A stretch of 64,000 bases of DNA from Collinsella sp. An268 (GCF_002159765.1 NZ_NFJH01000001.1:186001-250000); one strand, 5' to 3'; shown: positions 41,485-51,128, numbered from the stretch's first letter. Numbers and translations: made by a program. Notes: generated by a model not told the origin, from the letters alone.

Positions 41485-41558
41485 TTGCTCTACACTAGCG
41501 AAAGGGCTCCCTTACGCGGAGCTCAGGCATCTCTACCATCTTCGACAAGGGAGACACC

Positions 41559-42602
41559 TTGTTTTCTCTGACGGACATGCTATTCGGCCAGTATGCCGGC
41601 GACCTCGCGATCGACCTCGGCACGGCCAACACGCTCGTCTCGGTGCGCGGCAAGGGCATCGTCATCCGCGAGCCCTCCGTCGTCGCCATCGATAAGAACG
41701 ACGAGCGCATCTTGGCCGTGGGCATCGAGGCGAAGCGCATGCTCGGTCGCACGCCCGGCAACATCGTCGCCGTGCGCCCCCTGAAAGACGGCGTCATCGC
41801 CGACTTCGACGTGACCGAGGCGATGCTTCGCTACTTCATCGACAAGGCGAGCGAGAAGCGCTACCCGTGGACGCCGCGCCCGCGCGTCGTCGTCTGCGTC
41901 CCCTCCGGCGTGACGTCGGTCGAGAAGCGCGCCGTCTTCGAGGCCACCATCTCCGCCGGTGCCCGCCAGGCCTACCTCATCGAGGAGCCCATGGCAGCCG
42001 CCATCGGCGCCGACCTGCCCGTGGAGGAGCCCACGGGGTCCATGGTCATCGACATCGGCGGCGGTACCACCGAGGTCGCCGTCATCGCGATGGGAGGCAT
42101 CGTGGTGTCGCGCTCTATCCGCACCGCGGGCGACGAGTTCGACCAGGCGATCCTCACGCATGTGCGCGATGCGTACAACCTCGCCATCGGCGAGCGCACC
42201 GCCGAGGACATCAAGATCAAGGTCGGCTCTGCCGTACCGCTCAAAGACGAGCTCGATGTGGAGGTCAACGGCCGCGACGTCATCTCGGGCCTGCCCAAGA
42301 CCGTGCGCATCGAGAGCGAGGAGATCCGCCGCGCGCTCCAGAAGCCGCTCGACGAGATGACCAAGGCCGTAAAAGACGCGCTGGACGCGACGCCGCCCGA
42401 TCTCGCCTCGGATCTTATGTACTACGGCATCCTGCTCACGGGCGGCGGCGCCCTTCTGCGCGGGCTCGACGTCCGCCTCCGCGATGAGACGGGTGTCGCT
42501 GTCAACGTGAGCCCCACGGCGCTCGACAACGTCGTCAACGGCTGCGCGCGCGTGCTCGAGGCCAACGCCTTCGACGGCGGGTTCGTGCAGAGCAACGCGT
42601 AA
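41559..42602 (+). CDS. mreB: Rod shape-determining protein MreB
   Basis: This 347-residue actin homologue guides side-wall synthesis. The phosphate 1 loop is AIDLGTANTLVSV near residue 18, phosphate 2 is VIDIGGGTTEVAVIA near 165, and LLTGGGALLRGLD near 290 completes the nucleotide site. Length matches MreB. The TTG start has AAGGGAG 5 bases before it and gives the expected N terminus with an amphipathic MFSLTDMLFG helix that binds membrane. It leads mreC, mreD, PBP2 and rodA. Confidence 0.97.
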   Translation: MFSLTDMLFGQYAGDLAIDLGTANTLVSVRGKGIVIREPSVVAIDKNDERILAVGIEAKRMLGRTPGNIVAVRPLKDGVIADFDVTEAMLRYFIDKASEKRYPWTPRPRVVVCVPSGVTSVEKRAVFEATISAGARQAYLIEEPMAAAIGADLPVEEPTGSMVIDIGGGTTEVAVIAMGGIVVSRSIRTAGDEFDQAILTHVRDAYNLAIGERTAEDIKIKVGSAVPLKDELDVEVNGRDVISGLPKTVRIESEEIRRALQKPLDEMTKAVKDALDATPPDLASDLMYYGILLTGGGALLRGLDVRLRDETGVAVNVSPTALDNVVNGCARVLEANAFDGGFVQSNA

Positions 42603-42627
42603 CATCGTTTTGAGGAGGGCCTAGCTC

Positions 42628-43608
42628 TTGCCGAGACATCAGGGCTATGCGAACAATCTGAATCCTCGACGGCAATCAACGGGTCTGCGCCCGTTGATTG
42701 TTGTCTGTTTGGCGTCCCTCTTGCTCCTCACGTTCTATCTCCGCGAGGGCGAGACCGGTCCCATCCACAGCGTCCGCGGCGGCGTGTCGGTCATAACGAC
42801 GCCGGTGCGCCTTCTGGGGAGCGCGGTTTCCGCCCCCTTCAACGCGCTGGGCAACGTCATGGGCAACCTCACCGCTTCGCGCGAGACGCTTGAGGAGCTC
42901 GAGCGCACCAACGAGGAGCTGACGGCCCGGGTGGCCGAGCTCTCAGAGGCCGAGGCCACCGCCGAGCGCCTCCAGGGCCTGCTCGACCTGCAATCCACCT
43001 ACAACCTGCAGTCCACGGCGGCCCGCATCGTCGGACAGTCGAGTGACGCGTGGACAGATACGGTCACGATCGACAAGGGGTCGCTCGACGGCCTCGCGGT
43101 GAACATGCCCGTCACCAACGCGGCGGGGGTCATCGGTCAGATCATAGAGGTCGGCCCCAACTCGGCAACGGTACGTCTCGTCACCGACGAGCAGTCGGGC
43201 GTGTCTGCCATGATCCAGGACACGCGCGCCCAGGGTATGGTGCAGGGTCAGGCCGACGGCACCCTGCGCATGCTGTACGTTTCCGTCGATGCCGACGTGC
43301 AGGAGGGCGACATCATCATCACCTCGGGCCTCGGCGGCGTCTTCCCCAAGGGGCTTCCGCTCGGCACCGTCGCCTCGGTGACGAAGAGCTCGAATGATGT
43401 CTACTACACCATCATCGTCAACCCTGCGTCCCGCACGGAGAACAACGAGGAGGTCCTCGTCATCACCTCGCTCACCGAGGAGCAGGTCGCGACGGATGAG
43501 GACGTCGCGTCCGCCAACGCGACGCCCCAGGGCCAGGCGCGCGACGCCGCCGCATCCTCAGATGATGATGCGTCCGCCACCGATGGCTCCGAGGGAGGGG
43601 AGAGCTGA
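42628..43608 (+). CDS. mreC: Rod shape-determining protein MreC
   Basis: This 326-residue single-pass protein links MreB to PBP2 outside the membrane. A short basic cytoplasmic part precedes a membrane helix at about 22-38 (LIVVCLASLLLLTFYL). A coiled coil at about 70-115 (ETLEELERTNEELTARVAEL) follows, then the beta-barrel domain with DTVTIDKGSLDGL and LVTDEQSGVSAMI. The last 40 residues are Ala/Ser/Asp rich. A TTG start with GAGGAGGG upstream. The mreD start overlaps or abuts its end. Confidence 0.95.
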   Translation: MPRHQGYANNLNPRRQSTGLRPLIVVCLASLLLLTFYLREGETGPIHSVRGGVSVITTPVRLLGSAVSAPFNALGNVMGNLTASRETLEELERTNEELTARVAELSEAEATAERLQGLLDLQSTYNLQSTAARIVGQSSDAWTDTVTIDKGSLDGLAVNMPVTNAAGVIGQIIEVGPNSATVRLVTDEQSGVSAMIQDTRAQGMVQGQADGTLRMLYVSVDADVQEGDIIITSGLGGVFPKGLPLGTVASVTKSSNDVYYTIIVNPASRTENNEEVLVITSLTEEQVATDEDVASANATPQGQARDAAASSDDDASATDGSEGGES

Positions 43609-43609
43609 T

Positions 43610-44164
43610 ATGCCGGTCGATTATCGTGATGCTGGTCGGGGGCGCAGCCCCCTCATCATATGCGGCCTCGTTGCCTTCGTGCTGCAGGTCGCCCTGGGGT
43701 CTCAGATCTCGTTTTTCGGCGGATGCCTCAATTTCATGGCTGCCTTTGCCTGCGCAGCCGCCCTGCAGGGCGATAGCGGGGCGGCCGCCATCACCGGTTT
43801 CGTCGCCGGACTCGCCTATGATCTTTCCGCGACGGTGCCCGTGGGCCTGATGGCCCTGGTGCTCGCCATCGGCTCGTACGTGGTCGCGGGGCTCAGCGCG
43901 GGGCTAGGCGGCGGCTTCTCCGGGCGCAGCTTCCAGTTTCTTGCCATAGCCCTCGTCATCGAGATGCTCGTCTACAGCATCGCCCTCGTCCTCGTGGGCG
44001 TCGAGGGCGATATCCTCATCGCGCTCGGCAGCCATGGTCTCATGACCGCCCTCATCTCGCTCGTCCCCGGCGCCGTCTTCCTCGTGCTGCTCGGCAACGC
44101 GGGCGGGTCCGGGCGCGGGTTCAGCGCTCGCGGTCGCGGCACGCGCTACAAGGGAATCCGGTAA
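43610..44164 (+). CDS. mreD: Rod shape-determining protein MreD
   Basis: This 184-residue polytopic protein has about five membrane helices, in keeping with MreD. Identity rests on its hydrophobic layout, the GFVAGLAYDLSATVPVGLMAL segment (about 60-80), and its place between mreC and the PBP2 gene. The C-terminal tail is basic and Gly/Arg rich. The start at 43610 begins one base after the mreC stop and has GGGAGGGGAGAG upstream. Confidence 0.88.
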   Translation: MPVDYRDAGRGRSPLIICGLVAFVLQVALGSQISFFGGCLNFMAAFACAAALQGDSGAAAITGFVAGLAYDLSATVPVGLMALVLAIGSYVVAGLSAGLGGGFSGRSFQFLAIALVIEMLVYSIALVLVGVEGDILIALGSHGLMTALISLVPGAVFLVLLGNAGGSGRGFSARGRGTRYKGIR

Positions 44165-44170
44165 CGTCCT

Positions 44171-46228
44171 ATGGATGCACAGCTTATCGTTCTCATCGCC
44201 GGTCTGGTGCTCTTAGCCGCTATCGTGGGGTCGCTCATCTTCTTGCGCGGCTACTCGGGCAAGTACACCTATGACACCAAGGACGGGACGCGGCCCCGGG
44301 CGTCGGAGGGGGAGGGAAACACCCTCGGTGTGACGTTCAAGGGCCGGTTCCGCTTGCTCACGCTCGGTATCGGCGCGATGCTCTCCGCGCTGGTCGCCCG
44401 CCTGTGGAGCATGCAGATGGTGAGCTCGGATTACTATGAGTCGCTCTCCACGCAGAACCAGACGCGCACCGTGATGACGAGCGCCCCGCGCGGGCGCATC
44501 CTCGACCGAAACGGGGTCGCCCTGGTGACGAACCGCCCCTCCCTCGCGGTCACCGCCTATCGCGACCTCGCCGACGACACCGTACTCGTGCGCCATCTTT
44601 CTAACGTGCTCGGCATACCCTATGTCGCGGCGCTACGCAACATCCAGGATAATACCGAGGGCGCGCAGGCGCGCCACACGATCGCCTCGGACGTGCGCCG
44701 CTCCACCATCGCCTACGTGCAGGAGCACGCGGCCGATTTCGCGGGGGTGCTCGTCGACGAGCGCACCGAGCGGCAGTACCCGTACGGCACGCTCGCGGCG
44801 CATGTGCTCGGTTACACGGGCACGGTTACCCAGGAGCAGCTCCAGGCTCAGGAGGAGGCCGGGGACGACGACCCAAACCGGATAACCTACTCGTCTGGCG
44901 ACGTCGTGGGCCAGGCGGGCGTGGAGTACGAGTACGAATCGCTCCTCCAGGGCATCAAGGGCGAGCAGGTCGTGACCGTCGATGCTACGGGCAACGTCAC
45001 GGGTCAGAATTCCTCGGTCGAGCCGCGCGCCGGATCGGATATCCGCCTCACGCTCGACCTCACGATCCAGAAGGCCTGCGAAGACGGCCTCGCGCACGCC
45101 ATCGAGATAGCGAAGAACTCGGGGTATGAGAACGCGGGCGCGGGCGCCTGCGTCTGCCTCGACTGCACCAACGGCGACATCTTGGGGATGGCGAGCCTGC
45201 CGACGTTCGACCCGAGCGTATTCGTGGGCGGCGTGTCCTCGGAGGTGTGGAGCGAGCTCAACAGCGAAGAGAGCGGGACCCCGCTGCTCAACCGCGCCAT
45301 AAACGGTCAGTACATGTCCGCCTCCACCATCAAGGTGCTCTCTGCGCTCGCCGGTCTGGAATACGGTATCTACTCCTCGTCCCGTACGACGGTGTGCACC
45401 GGTTTCTGGACGGGCAACGGCGAGGCGAACGGCAAGAAATGCTGGCTCGAGACCGGTCACGGCACCATGAACCTGCGCTCGGGCATCGCGAACTCATGCG
45501 ACCCGGTGTTCTACGACATCGGACGCGATTTCTTTTACAACGATGCCAACCCCGAGGGTCTGCAGGAGATGTTCCGGCGCTGGGGCCTGGGCTCTGTGAC
45601 GGGCGTCGACCTGCCGAGCGAGGCCGAAGGGCGCGTGCCGGATGCCGCCTGGAAGGAGTCGTATTTCTCCGATTGGCCGGCGGATCAGCGTGCATGGAAC
45701 GCGGGCGATATGACCAACATCGCCATCGGTCAGGGCGACATCTTGGTGACGCCCCTGCAGATGGCCTGCGTGTACGCTGGCGTCGCCATGGGCGGCGTGG
45801 AGTACACCCCGCACATCTTCTACTCGGCCGTCGGCCGCGACGGCGAGGGGGATGCCTACCGCTACAACGGCACGGGCTCGAAGGAGCGGCTGACCGCGCA
45901 CATCAATTCGGAGGAGGACCTGGCGCTCGTCCGCGGCGGCATCCACGACGTCATCTACACGACCGACACGTCGTTGGCCTCGCACTTCACCAACCTGCCC
46001 GTCGAGGTGTACGGCAAGTCCGGAACGGGCGAGCGAACCGATGAGGACGAGTACGCATGGTTCTGCGCGTACGCACCCGCCGATGACCCCAAATACGTCG
46101 TCGCCGCGGTGCTCGAGCAGGGCGGCGGCGGTTCGGCAACCGCTTCTCGCTGCATCCGAGATGTCCTGGGCGCCATCTACCAGACGCCCGACACCTCGTC
46201 CGACTCCGGCAACAGCGCGGTCCGTTAG
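44171..46228 (+). CDS. mrdA: Penicillin-binding protein 2, elongation transpeptidase
   Basis: This 685-residue protein cross-links side-wall peptidoglycan. Two hydrophobic stretches lie near the N terminus (about 6-26 and 58-75), the second being the usual anchor. The pedestal domain begins with APRGRILDRNGV. The transpeptidase motifs are S385-TIK, the S442-C-D triad (Ser-x-Asp as in E. coli PBP2 rather than Ser-x-Asn), and KSGTG at 616-620. It is longer than typical PBP2 at the N terminus. It follows mreD by 6 bases and precedes rodA, forming the elongasome pair. Confidence 0.95.
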   Translation: MDAQLIVLIAGLVLLAAIVGSLIFLRGYSGKYTYDTKDGTRPRASEGEGNTLGVTFKGRFRLLTLGIGAMLSALVARLWSMQMVSSDYYESLSTQNQTRTVMTSAPRGRILDRNGVALVTNRPSLAVTAYRDLADDTVLVRHLSNVLGIPYVAALRNIQDNTEGAQARHTIASDVRRSTIAYVQEHAADFAGVLVDERTERQYPYGTLAAHVLGYTGTVTQEQLQAQEEAGDDDPNRITYSSGDVVGQAGVEYEYESLLQGIKGEQVVTVDATGNVTGQNSSVEPRAGSDIRLTLDLTIQKACEDGLAHAIEIAKNSGYENAGAGACVCLDCTNGDILGMASLPTFDPSVFVGGVSSEVWSELNSEESGTPLLNRAINGQYMSASTIKVLSALAGLEYGIYSSSRTTVCTGFWTGNGEANGKKCWLETGHGTMNLRSGIANSCDPVFYDIGRDFFYNDANPEGLQEMFRRWGLGSVTGVDLPSEAEGRVPDAAWKESYFSDWPADQRAWNAGDMTNIAIGQGDILVTPLQMACVYAGVAMGGVEYTPHIFYSAVGRDGEGDAYRYNGTGSKERLTAHINSEEDLALVRGGIHDVIYTTDTSLASHFTNLPVEVYGKSGTGERTDEDEYAWFCAYAPADDPKYVVAAVLEQGGGGSATASRCIRDVLGAIYQTPDTSSDSGNSAVR

Positions 46229-46240
46229 GAGGTGGGATCT

Positions 46241-47446
46241 ATGTCACAAGCTTCGCAGTCTCGCACCAAAAACACGTTGAACCGCGTCAACAGGAGCCGT
46301 AGCGCCGCGCAGGGCGGCTGGCGCTCGTCGGTCCATATGGGGGTTCTTGCCGCCTGGGTCTGCCTCATGGCGTTCGGCGCCCTCGTCGTCTGGTCCGCAT
46401 CGCTCACCATAGCCGACGCATCCATCTCGCGTCATCTGCTGGGTATCGGTCTCGGTGTCGCCTGCGCCATCGTCATCTGGCGGAGCGACCTGCGCGAGCT
46501 CGCCAACATCTCGACAGCGCTGCTCGTCATCGATATCGTCTGCATCTTCCTGCCGTATGTCCCCGGTCTCTCCTATAACGCGAAAGGCATGACGGGCTGG
46601 ATCCGTTTCCCCCTCATAGGCCTTACGTTTCAGCCCGTCGAGATCGTCAAGCTCATCACCGTGTTCTTCATGTCGTCGCTCGGCGCGCAGTACAACGGGC
46701 GCATCGATACCGTGCGCGACTACCTCAAGCTCTGCGGCATGCTCGCCATCCCGTTCGTGTGCATCATCATCCAGGGCGACCTCGGCAGCTCGCTGGTCGT
46801 GTTCTTCGCCGGTGCCGTCGTCATCATGATGAGCGGGGCGCGCAAGGAATGGGTGCTCTCGACCATCGCGGTCATCATCGGACTCGTGTCGCTCATCCTC
46901 GCCACCGACTCGATCATCGACGGTATGCTGGGGGACAGCGCGTCGCTCATCAAGCAGTACCAGATGAACCGCCTGCTGGTGTTCATGGACCCGACCTCGA
47001 GCGATTCCGACGAGGCCTACAACCTTCTGCAGTCGCTCATCGCCGTCGGGTCGGGCGGTTTCTTCGGCAAGGGCATCGGCAACGCCACACAATCGGGATC
47101 GGGCTTTTTGCCCGAGGCGCATACCGACTTCGTGTTCGCCCTGCTCTCCGAGACGTTCGGTTTCGCCGGCGCGCTCCTTCTGCTCGTGCTCTTCGGCATC
47201 CTCATGCTCTCGACCGTCCGCGTCGCCATCAAGAGCGACAACCTGTTTTTGCGGCTCGTGTGCGTCGGCATCGTCGGCATGTGGATGTTTCAGATTTTCG
47301 AGAACATTGGCATGTGCATCGGTCTCATGCCCATCACGGGCATCCCGCTGCCGTTCATCAGCTTCGGCTCGTCATCGATGATCGCGCAGTGCTGCGCGAT
47401 CGGTATCGTACAGTCCATCTGGCGCTGTCGCACCAAGTCTGCGTAG
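46241..47446 (+). CDS. rodA: SEDS peptidoglycan glycosyltransferase RodA
   Basis: This 401-residue polytopic protein polymerises glycan strands for elongation with PBP2. It has about ten membrane helices and the SEDS hallmarks: GWIRFPLIGLTFQPVEIVKL near residue 120, IIQGDLGSSLVVFFAG near 175, the LLQSLIAVGSGGFFGKGIG loop near 265 and LPFISFGSSSMIA at the end. AGGAGGTG lies 7 bases before the ATG at 46241; a GTG nine bases earlier falls inside that site. The order mreBCD-mrdA-rodA makes RodA more likely than FtsW. Confidence 0.94.
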   Translation: MSQASQSRTKNTLNRVNRSRSAAQGGWRSSVHMGVLAAWVCLMAFGALVVWSASLTIADASISRHLLGIGLGVACAIVIWRSDLRELANISTALLVIDIVCIFLPYVPGLSYNAKGMTGWIRFPLIGLTFQPVEIVKLITVFFMSSLGAQYNGRIDTVRDYLKLCGMLAIPFVCIIIQGDLGSSLVVFFAGAVVIMMSGARKEWVLSTIAVIIGLVSLILATDSIIDGMLGDSASLIKQYQMNRLLVFMDPTSSDSDEAYNLLQSLIAVGSGGFFGKGIGNATQSGSGFLPEAHTDFVFALLSETFGFAGALLLLVLFGILMLSTVRVAIKSDNLFLRLVCVGIVGMWMFQIFENIGMCIGLMPITGIPLPFISFGSSSMIAQCCAIGIVQSIWRCRTKSA

Positions 47447-47474
47447 CGCTTTCGCCTAGGTCAAGGGGAGTGAG

Positions 47475-48419
47475 ATGAAGATTCCTTGGGAGCAGCTTCC
47501 GCTCAACGGATTCATGAACGCCTTCAAGCTCGGTATGGACGCCACGCTTGAGTCGGATACGCCGGTGCGCGTCGCCGTGTACGTCGACGCGACGGCGCCC
47601 GGGCGCATCGTGGCCTGCGTGCGCGAGGCGTTTGTGCCCCAGACCACCTCGGCGCTCGTGCGCGTGGAGCGCTTGGCGGCAGAGCCCGTGCCCCCTAAGG
47701 CCGATACCGACGTCGTGCTGGTCCTGACCTCAGGCTCGCCGATCCTGGAGGATGCTGTGCAGCGCCTCGTCATCTCCGGCGCGCCCGTGTGCGTCATCGC
47801 GGAGTCGAGCGTGGAGGTGCCCTTCATCGAGGCGGATACCCCGCTTCTGGGGCTCGTCGCCGCGAGCGACGACGATCATCTGAAAGACGCCCTCGCCCGC
47901 TGGATCCTCGAGCGCACCGAGAAGGACGCCGCTTTTGCCGCGAACTTCCCCTTCATGCGCGAGGCGGCGGCGAACCGCATCGTCACCACGACGGCCCTCG
48001 CGAACCTCGCAACCGGCGTCCTCGTCTTCATGCCCGGCTCAAACTTCCCCGTCATGACGTTCGCCGAGGTGGGAATGGCGCTCAAGCTCGCCTCCACCTA
48101 CGGTTACCGCCTCCGCCCGGAGCGCGGGTACGAGATCGCCGCGGTGGTGGCGAGCGGCCTCATGCTGCGGTCCCTCTCACGCGCCGTATGTGGCCAGGTT
48201 CCGCGCCTCGCCTTCATCGTCAAGGGCCTCATCGGCGGCTTCGGTACATACGGCATGGGTATGGCGCTCGCGGCCTGGTACGCCCACGACGTCGACTACG
48301 GCGCGCTGAACGAGCGCGTCCAGACGGCCGTCTCCTCCGTGCGCGCCGCCGCCGACCGGGTAGGGGAGCGCGTCTCCGCCTCGGACGGCCCGCTTGCCGC
48401 CGCGTCCCAGGGGAGGTAG
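47475..48419 (+). CDS. DUF697-like membrane protein, no GTPase domain
   Basis: This 314-residue protein has an N-terminal alpha/beta part (about 1-140) that resembles a nucleotide-binding fold in outline (VAVYVDATAPGRIV, then LVLTSGSPI and VCVIAESS) but lacks P-loop motifs. The C-terminal part (about 155-270) matches DUF697: AAANRIVTTTALANLATG, a hydrophobic pair of helices, ALKLASTYGYRL and GGFGTYGMGMALAAWYAH. DUF697 is usually joined to Era-like GTPases. The gene sits between rodA and the radical-SAM pair with small gaps. Role unknown. Confidence 0.72.
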   Translation: MKIPWEQLPLNGFMNAFKLGMDATLESDTPVRVAVYVDATAPGRIVACVREAFVPQTTSALVRVERLAAEPVPPKADTDVVLVLTSGSPILEDAVQRLVISGAPVCVIAESSVEVPFIEADTPLLGLVAASDDDHLKDALARWILERTEKDAAFAANFPFMREAAANRIVTTTALANLATGVLVFMPGSNFPVMTFAEVGMALKLASTYGYRLRPERGYEIAAVVASGLMLRSLSRAVCGQVPRLAFIVKGLIGGFGTYGMGMALAAWYAHDVDYGALNERVQTAVSSVRAAADRVGERVSASDGPLAAASQGR

Positions 48420-48421
48420 CA

Positions 48422-50299
48422 GTGCGCGTACCCTATGAGAACCGGTTCACCGAGATCGAGCCCCTGCTCGCCCATGTCGAGAAACCGAGCCGCTACCTCG
48501 ACCACGAGTGGGGGACCCTCTCCCATGAGGACGCCGCGTACCGCGCCTGCCTCATCTATCCGGATACCTACGAGGTCGGCCTGCCCAATCAGGGAATCGC
48601 CATCCTCTACGCCGCCCTCAACCGGACGCCCGGCATCTCCTGCGAGCGCGGGTATCTTCCCTGGATCGACATGGCGGACGCCATGCGCGCCGCCGGCGTG
48701 CCGCTGCTCTCGCTTGAGGGCGCGGCGCCGGTTGCGTCGTTCGACATCGTCGGCTTCCATATCCCGCACGAGATGGCGGTCACCAACTTTGTCGAGGCGC
48801 TCGACCTGGCGGGGATACCGCTTTTTGCCGAGGACCGCGGCGAGGACGACCCGATCGTCATCGCCGGCGGGCCCTCCGTCTACAACCCCGAGCCGTATTG
48901 CGCGTTCTTCGACGCCCTCCTCATCGGCGAGGGAGAGGAATCCATCGTAGAGGTGTGCGAGCGCCATCGGGCGCTGCGCGACGCGGGGGCGTCGCGCGCC
49001 GAGACGCTGCGCGCTCTTGCCGATGTCCCTGGTACGTACGTGCCGTCGCTCTACGAGGTGCGCTATGACGAGCCCTGCACGCGGTGGGGCTATACCGTTC
49101 CCCGTGAGGGCGCGGACGTGCCGCCCGTCGTCTACAAGCGCGTGGCGAGAGATTTCGGTGCGACCGACCCCTTGGCGCAGTCCATCGTTCCCTACACCGA
49201 GCTCGTGCACGACCGCCTCTCGGTGGAAGTTCTTCGCGGCTGCGCACGCGGGTGCCGCTTCTGCCAGGCCGGCATCACCTACCGTCCCGTGCGCGAGCGC
49301 TCCGCCGACCAGATCGTGTCCTCGGTGGTGCAGGGGCTCGCGCGCACCGGGTACGACGAGGTCTCGCTCACCTCGCTCTCCACGACGGATCACTCCTGCG
49401 TCAAGGAGGTGCTCACGCGCCTGAACCGCAGGCTCGAGGGCACCGGCACCAAGGTGTCCGTCCCCTCGCAGCGGCTCGACTCGTTTGGCGTCGAGATGGC
49501 GCTCGCCGTCGCCGGCGAGAAGAAGGGCGGCCTCACGTTTGCGCCCGAGGCGGGCAGCCAGCGCCTACGCGACATCATCAACAAGAACGTCACCGAGGAG
49601 GACCTGGAGCGCGCGGTTCGCGCCGCCTTCGAAGCGGGCTGGCGGCGCTGCAAGCTCTACTTCATGATGGGGCTCCCCGGAGAGACGGATGAGGATATCG
49701 TCGCCATCGCCAACCTCGCCGACCGGGTGCTCGATATCGCCCGCGAAGTCGTGCCCAAGGGCCAGCGGGGCGGCATCGGGGTCTCGATATCGGTCGCCGT
49801 GTTCATCCCCAAGGCGTGGACGCCGTTCCAGTGGTGCGCCCAGCTCGATGACGAGGAGGTTCGGCGCCGGCAGCAGCTCTTGCTGCACAGTGTCAGGAGC
49901 AAGGCGGTGCGCGTGCACTACCACGACGCGGCCACCTCGCTCATCGAGGCGGTTCTCTCGCGCGGCGGTCGCGCGCTCGCCCCGGTCATCGTCGGGGCCT
50001 GGCGGCGCGGGCAGCGGTTCGACGCGTGGACGGAGCAGTTCGATATCGCGCGCTGGGAGGAGGCGGCGCGGGAGGCCGGCATCGACTTGCACGAAGCCGC
50101 CCACGAGGCGTTCGACCTTGCGGCGCGCCTGCCCTGGGAGCACACGAGCCCCGGCGTTTCCCGCGGCTTCCTCGAACGAGAGTGGCGTCGCTCTCTTGCC
50201 GGCGTGACCACAGAAGACTGCACGCGGGGGAGCTGCACCGGTTGCGGCGTGTGCCCCACGCTCGGTGCCGAGAACCAATTGGTGGGTGAGCGCGCATGA
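48422..50299 (+). CDS. TIGR03960 family radical SAM protein
   Basis: This 625-residue protein has a B12-binding-like N-terminal domain (about 40-160, AYRACLIYPDTYEVGLPNQG) and a radical SAM domain. The cluster motif is Cys274-x3-Cys278-x2-Cys281 (RGCARGCRFCQAG). LTFAPEAGSQRLRDIINKNV and YFMMGLPGETDEDI follow in the barrel. A Cys-rich C terminus (CTRGSCTGCGVCP) may bind another cluster. The GTG start has GGGGAGGT upstream. The DUF2344 partner gene overlaps it by 4 bases. The pair is widely conserved, often near rplU, but its substrate is not known. Confidence 0.93.
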   Translation: MRVPYENRFTEIEPLLAHVEKPSRYLDHEWGTLSHEDAAYRACLIYPDTYEVGLPNQGIAILYAALNRTPGISCERGYLPWIDMADAMRAAGVPLLSLEGAAPVASFDIVGFHIPHEMAVTNFVEALDLAGIPLFAEDRGEDDPIVIAGGPSVYNPEPYCAFFDALLIGEGEESIVEVCERHRALRDAGASRAETLRALADVPGTYVPSLYEVRYDEPCTRWGYTVPREGADVPPVVYKRVARDFGATDPLAQSIVPYTELVHDRLSVEVLRGCARGCRFCQAGITYRPVRERSADQIVSSVVQGLARTGYDEVSLTSLSTTDHSCVKEVLTRLNRRLEGTGTKVSVPSQRLDSFGVEMALAVAGEKKGGLTFAPEAGSQRLRDIINKNVTEEDLERAVRAAFEAGWRRCKLYFMMGLPGETDEDIVAIANLADRVLDIAREVVPKGQRGGIGVSISVAVFIPKAWTPFQWCAQLDDEEVRRRQQLLLHSVRSKAVRVHYHDAATSLIEAVLSRGGRALAPVIVGAWRRGQRFDAWTEQFDIARWEEAAREAGIDLHEAAHEAFDLAARLPWEHTSPGVSRGFLEREWRRSLAGVTTEDCTRGSCTGCGVCPTLGAENQLVGERA

Positions 50300-51063
50300 C
50301 CGAGACCGAACCGACCCTCTTTCGCCTGAGAGTCCGCTACCAGAAAGCGGGACGCCTCATCTACCTCGGGCACTTGGAGGTCGCCCGCACGGTCGAGCGG
50401 AGCATCCGTCGCGCGGGCCTGCCCTTCGCGGTCACACAGGGGTTCTCCCCCCATATGCGCATCGCGTTCTCAGCGGCGCTGCCCGTGGGCACCGGCTCCA
50501 ACGACGAGTGGTACGACGTCATCCTGACCTCGTACGTCCCCGCACCCGAGGCGCTCGCGCGGCTCACGGCGTCGACGCCCCATGACCTCGCTCCGCTCGC
50601 GGCGGGTTACCGCGACATGCACGATGAGACGCTCGGCCTCCTCATCACTCGCCAAGACTACCTGATCCGTCTTGCTGGCTGCGACCCCGTCGCGCTGACA
50701 GGGGCGCTCGATGCGCTCGTCGCCCAAGGCGAGATCCCGTATAGGCGCGGCAAAAAGCACAAGGCGCTCGATCTCGCGGCCACCCTCGCCGCCTATCAGG
50801 TTGATGCCGATGGCGACGGCTGCGCCCTCACGCTCTACACGCGCTCGAGCAACGCAGGGTCGCTCCGCCCCGAGATCCTGCTCGCGGCGGTCGACGGCCA
50901 TCTCGCCGGCGCACCCGATACGCCGGTCACCTCGGGGGCTCTCGATACCCGCGTACTCGCCGTCCGGAGCGTCACCCGCATCGCGCAGTACGGCGTGACC
51001 GAAGAGGGCGCACGGGTCGACCCCTTGGCTCAGGACGGCGCGCAGGGGCACCCGTTTTTCTAA
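50296..51063 (+). CDS. TIGR03936 / DUF2344 family protein
   Basis: This 255-residue protein is the usual partner of the radical SAM protein just upstream. It opens with RVRYQKAGRLIYLGHLEVA and RRAGLPFAVTQGFSPHMRI, the DUF2344 signature. Some families fuse the two. The 4-base overlap points to coupled translation and a joint role, perhaps RNA or protein modification given the frequent link to ribosomal genes; that is inferred. The ribonuclease G gene that often follows is absent and rplU comes next. Confidence 0.9.
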   Translation: MTETEPTLFRLRVRYQKAGRLIYLGHLEVARTVERSIRRAGLPFAVTQGFSPHMRIAFSAALPVGTGSNDEWYDVILTSYVPAPEALARLTASTPHDLAPLAAGYRDMHDETLGLLITRQDYLIRLAGCDPVALTGALDALVAQGEIPYRRGKKHKALDLAATLAAYQVDADGDGCALTLYTRSSNAGSLRPEILLAAVDGHLAGAPDTPVTSGALDTRVLAVRSVTRIAQYGVTEEGARVDPLAQDGAQGHPFF

Positions 51064-51064
51064 C

Positions 51065-51093
51065 TTGTGTGTATGCAGGGAATTTGCACACAA
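51065..51093. repeat. Inverted repeat upstream of the rplU promoter
   Basis: TTGTGTG (51065-51071) and CACACAA (51087-51093) are exact reverse complements, 15 bases apart, ending 6 bases before the -35 box. It could be the end structure of the upstream message or a binding site. Confidence 0.45.
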
Positions 51094-51099
51094 TCGCCG

Positions 51100-51128
51100 T
51101 TGACGAAGACACAGGCGGATGCTAATAT
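51100..51128 (+). promoter_or_regulatory. Strong promoter of the rplU operon
   Basis: TTGACG (51100-51105) and TAATAT (51123-51128) are 17 bases apart, with an extended TGC just before the -10. It is the best sigma-70-type promoter in the window and leaves a leader of about 35 bases before the rplU ATG. Confidence 0.88.
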
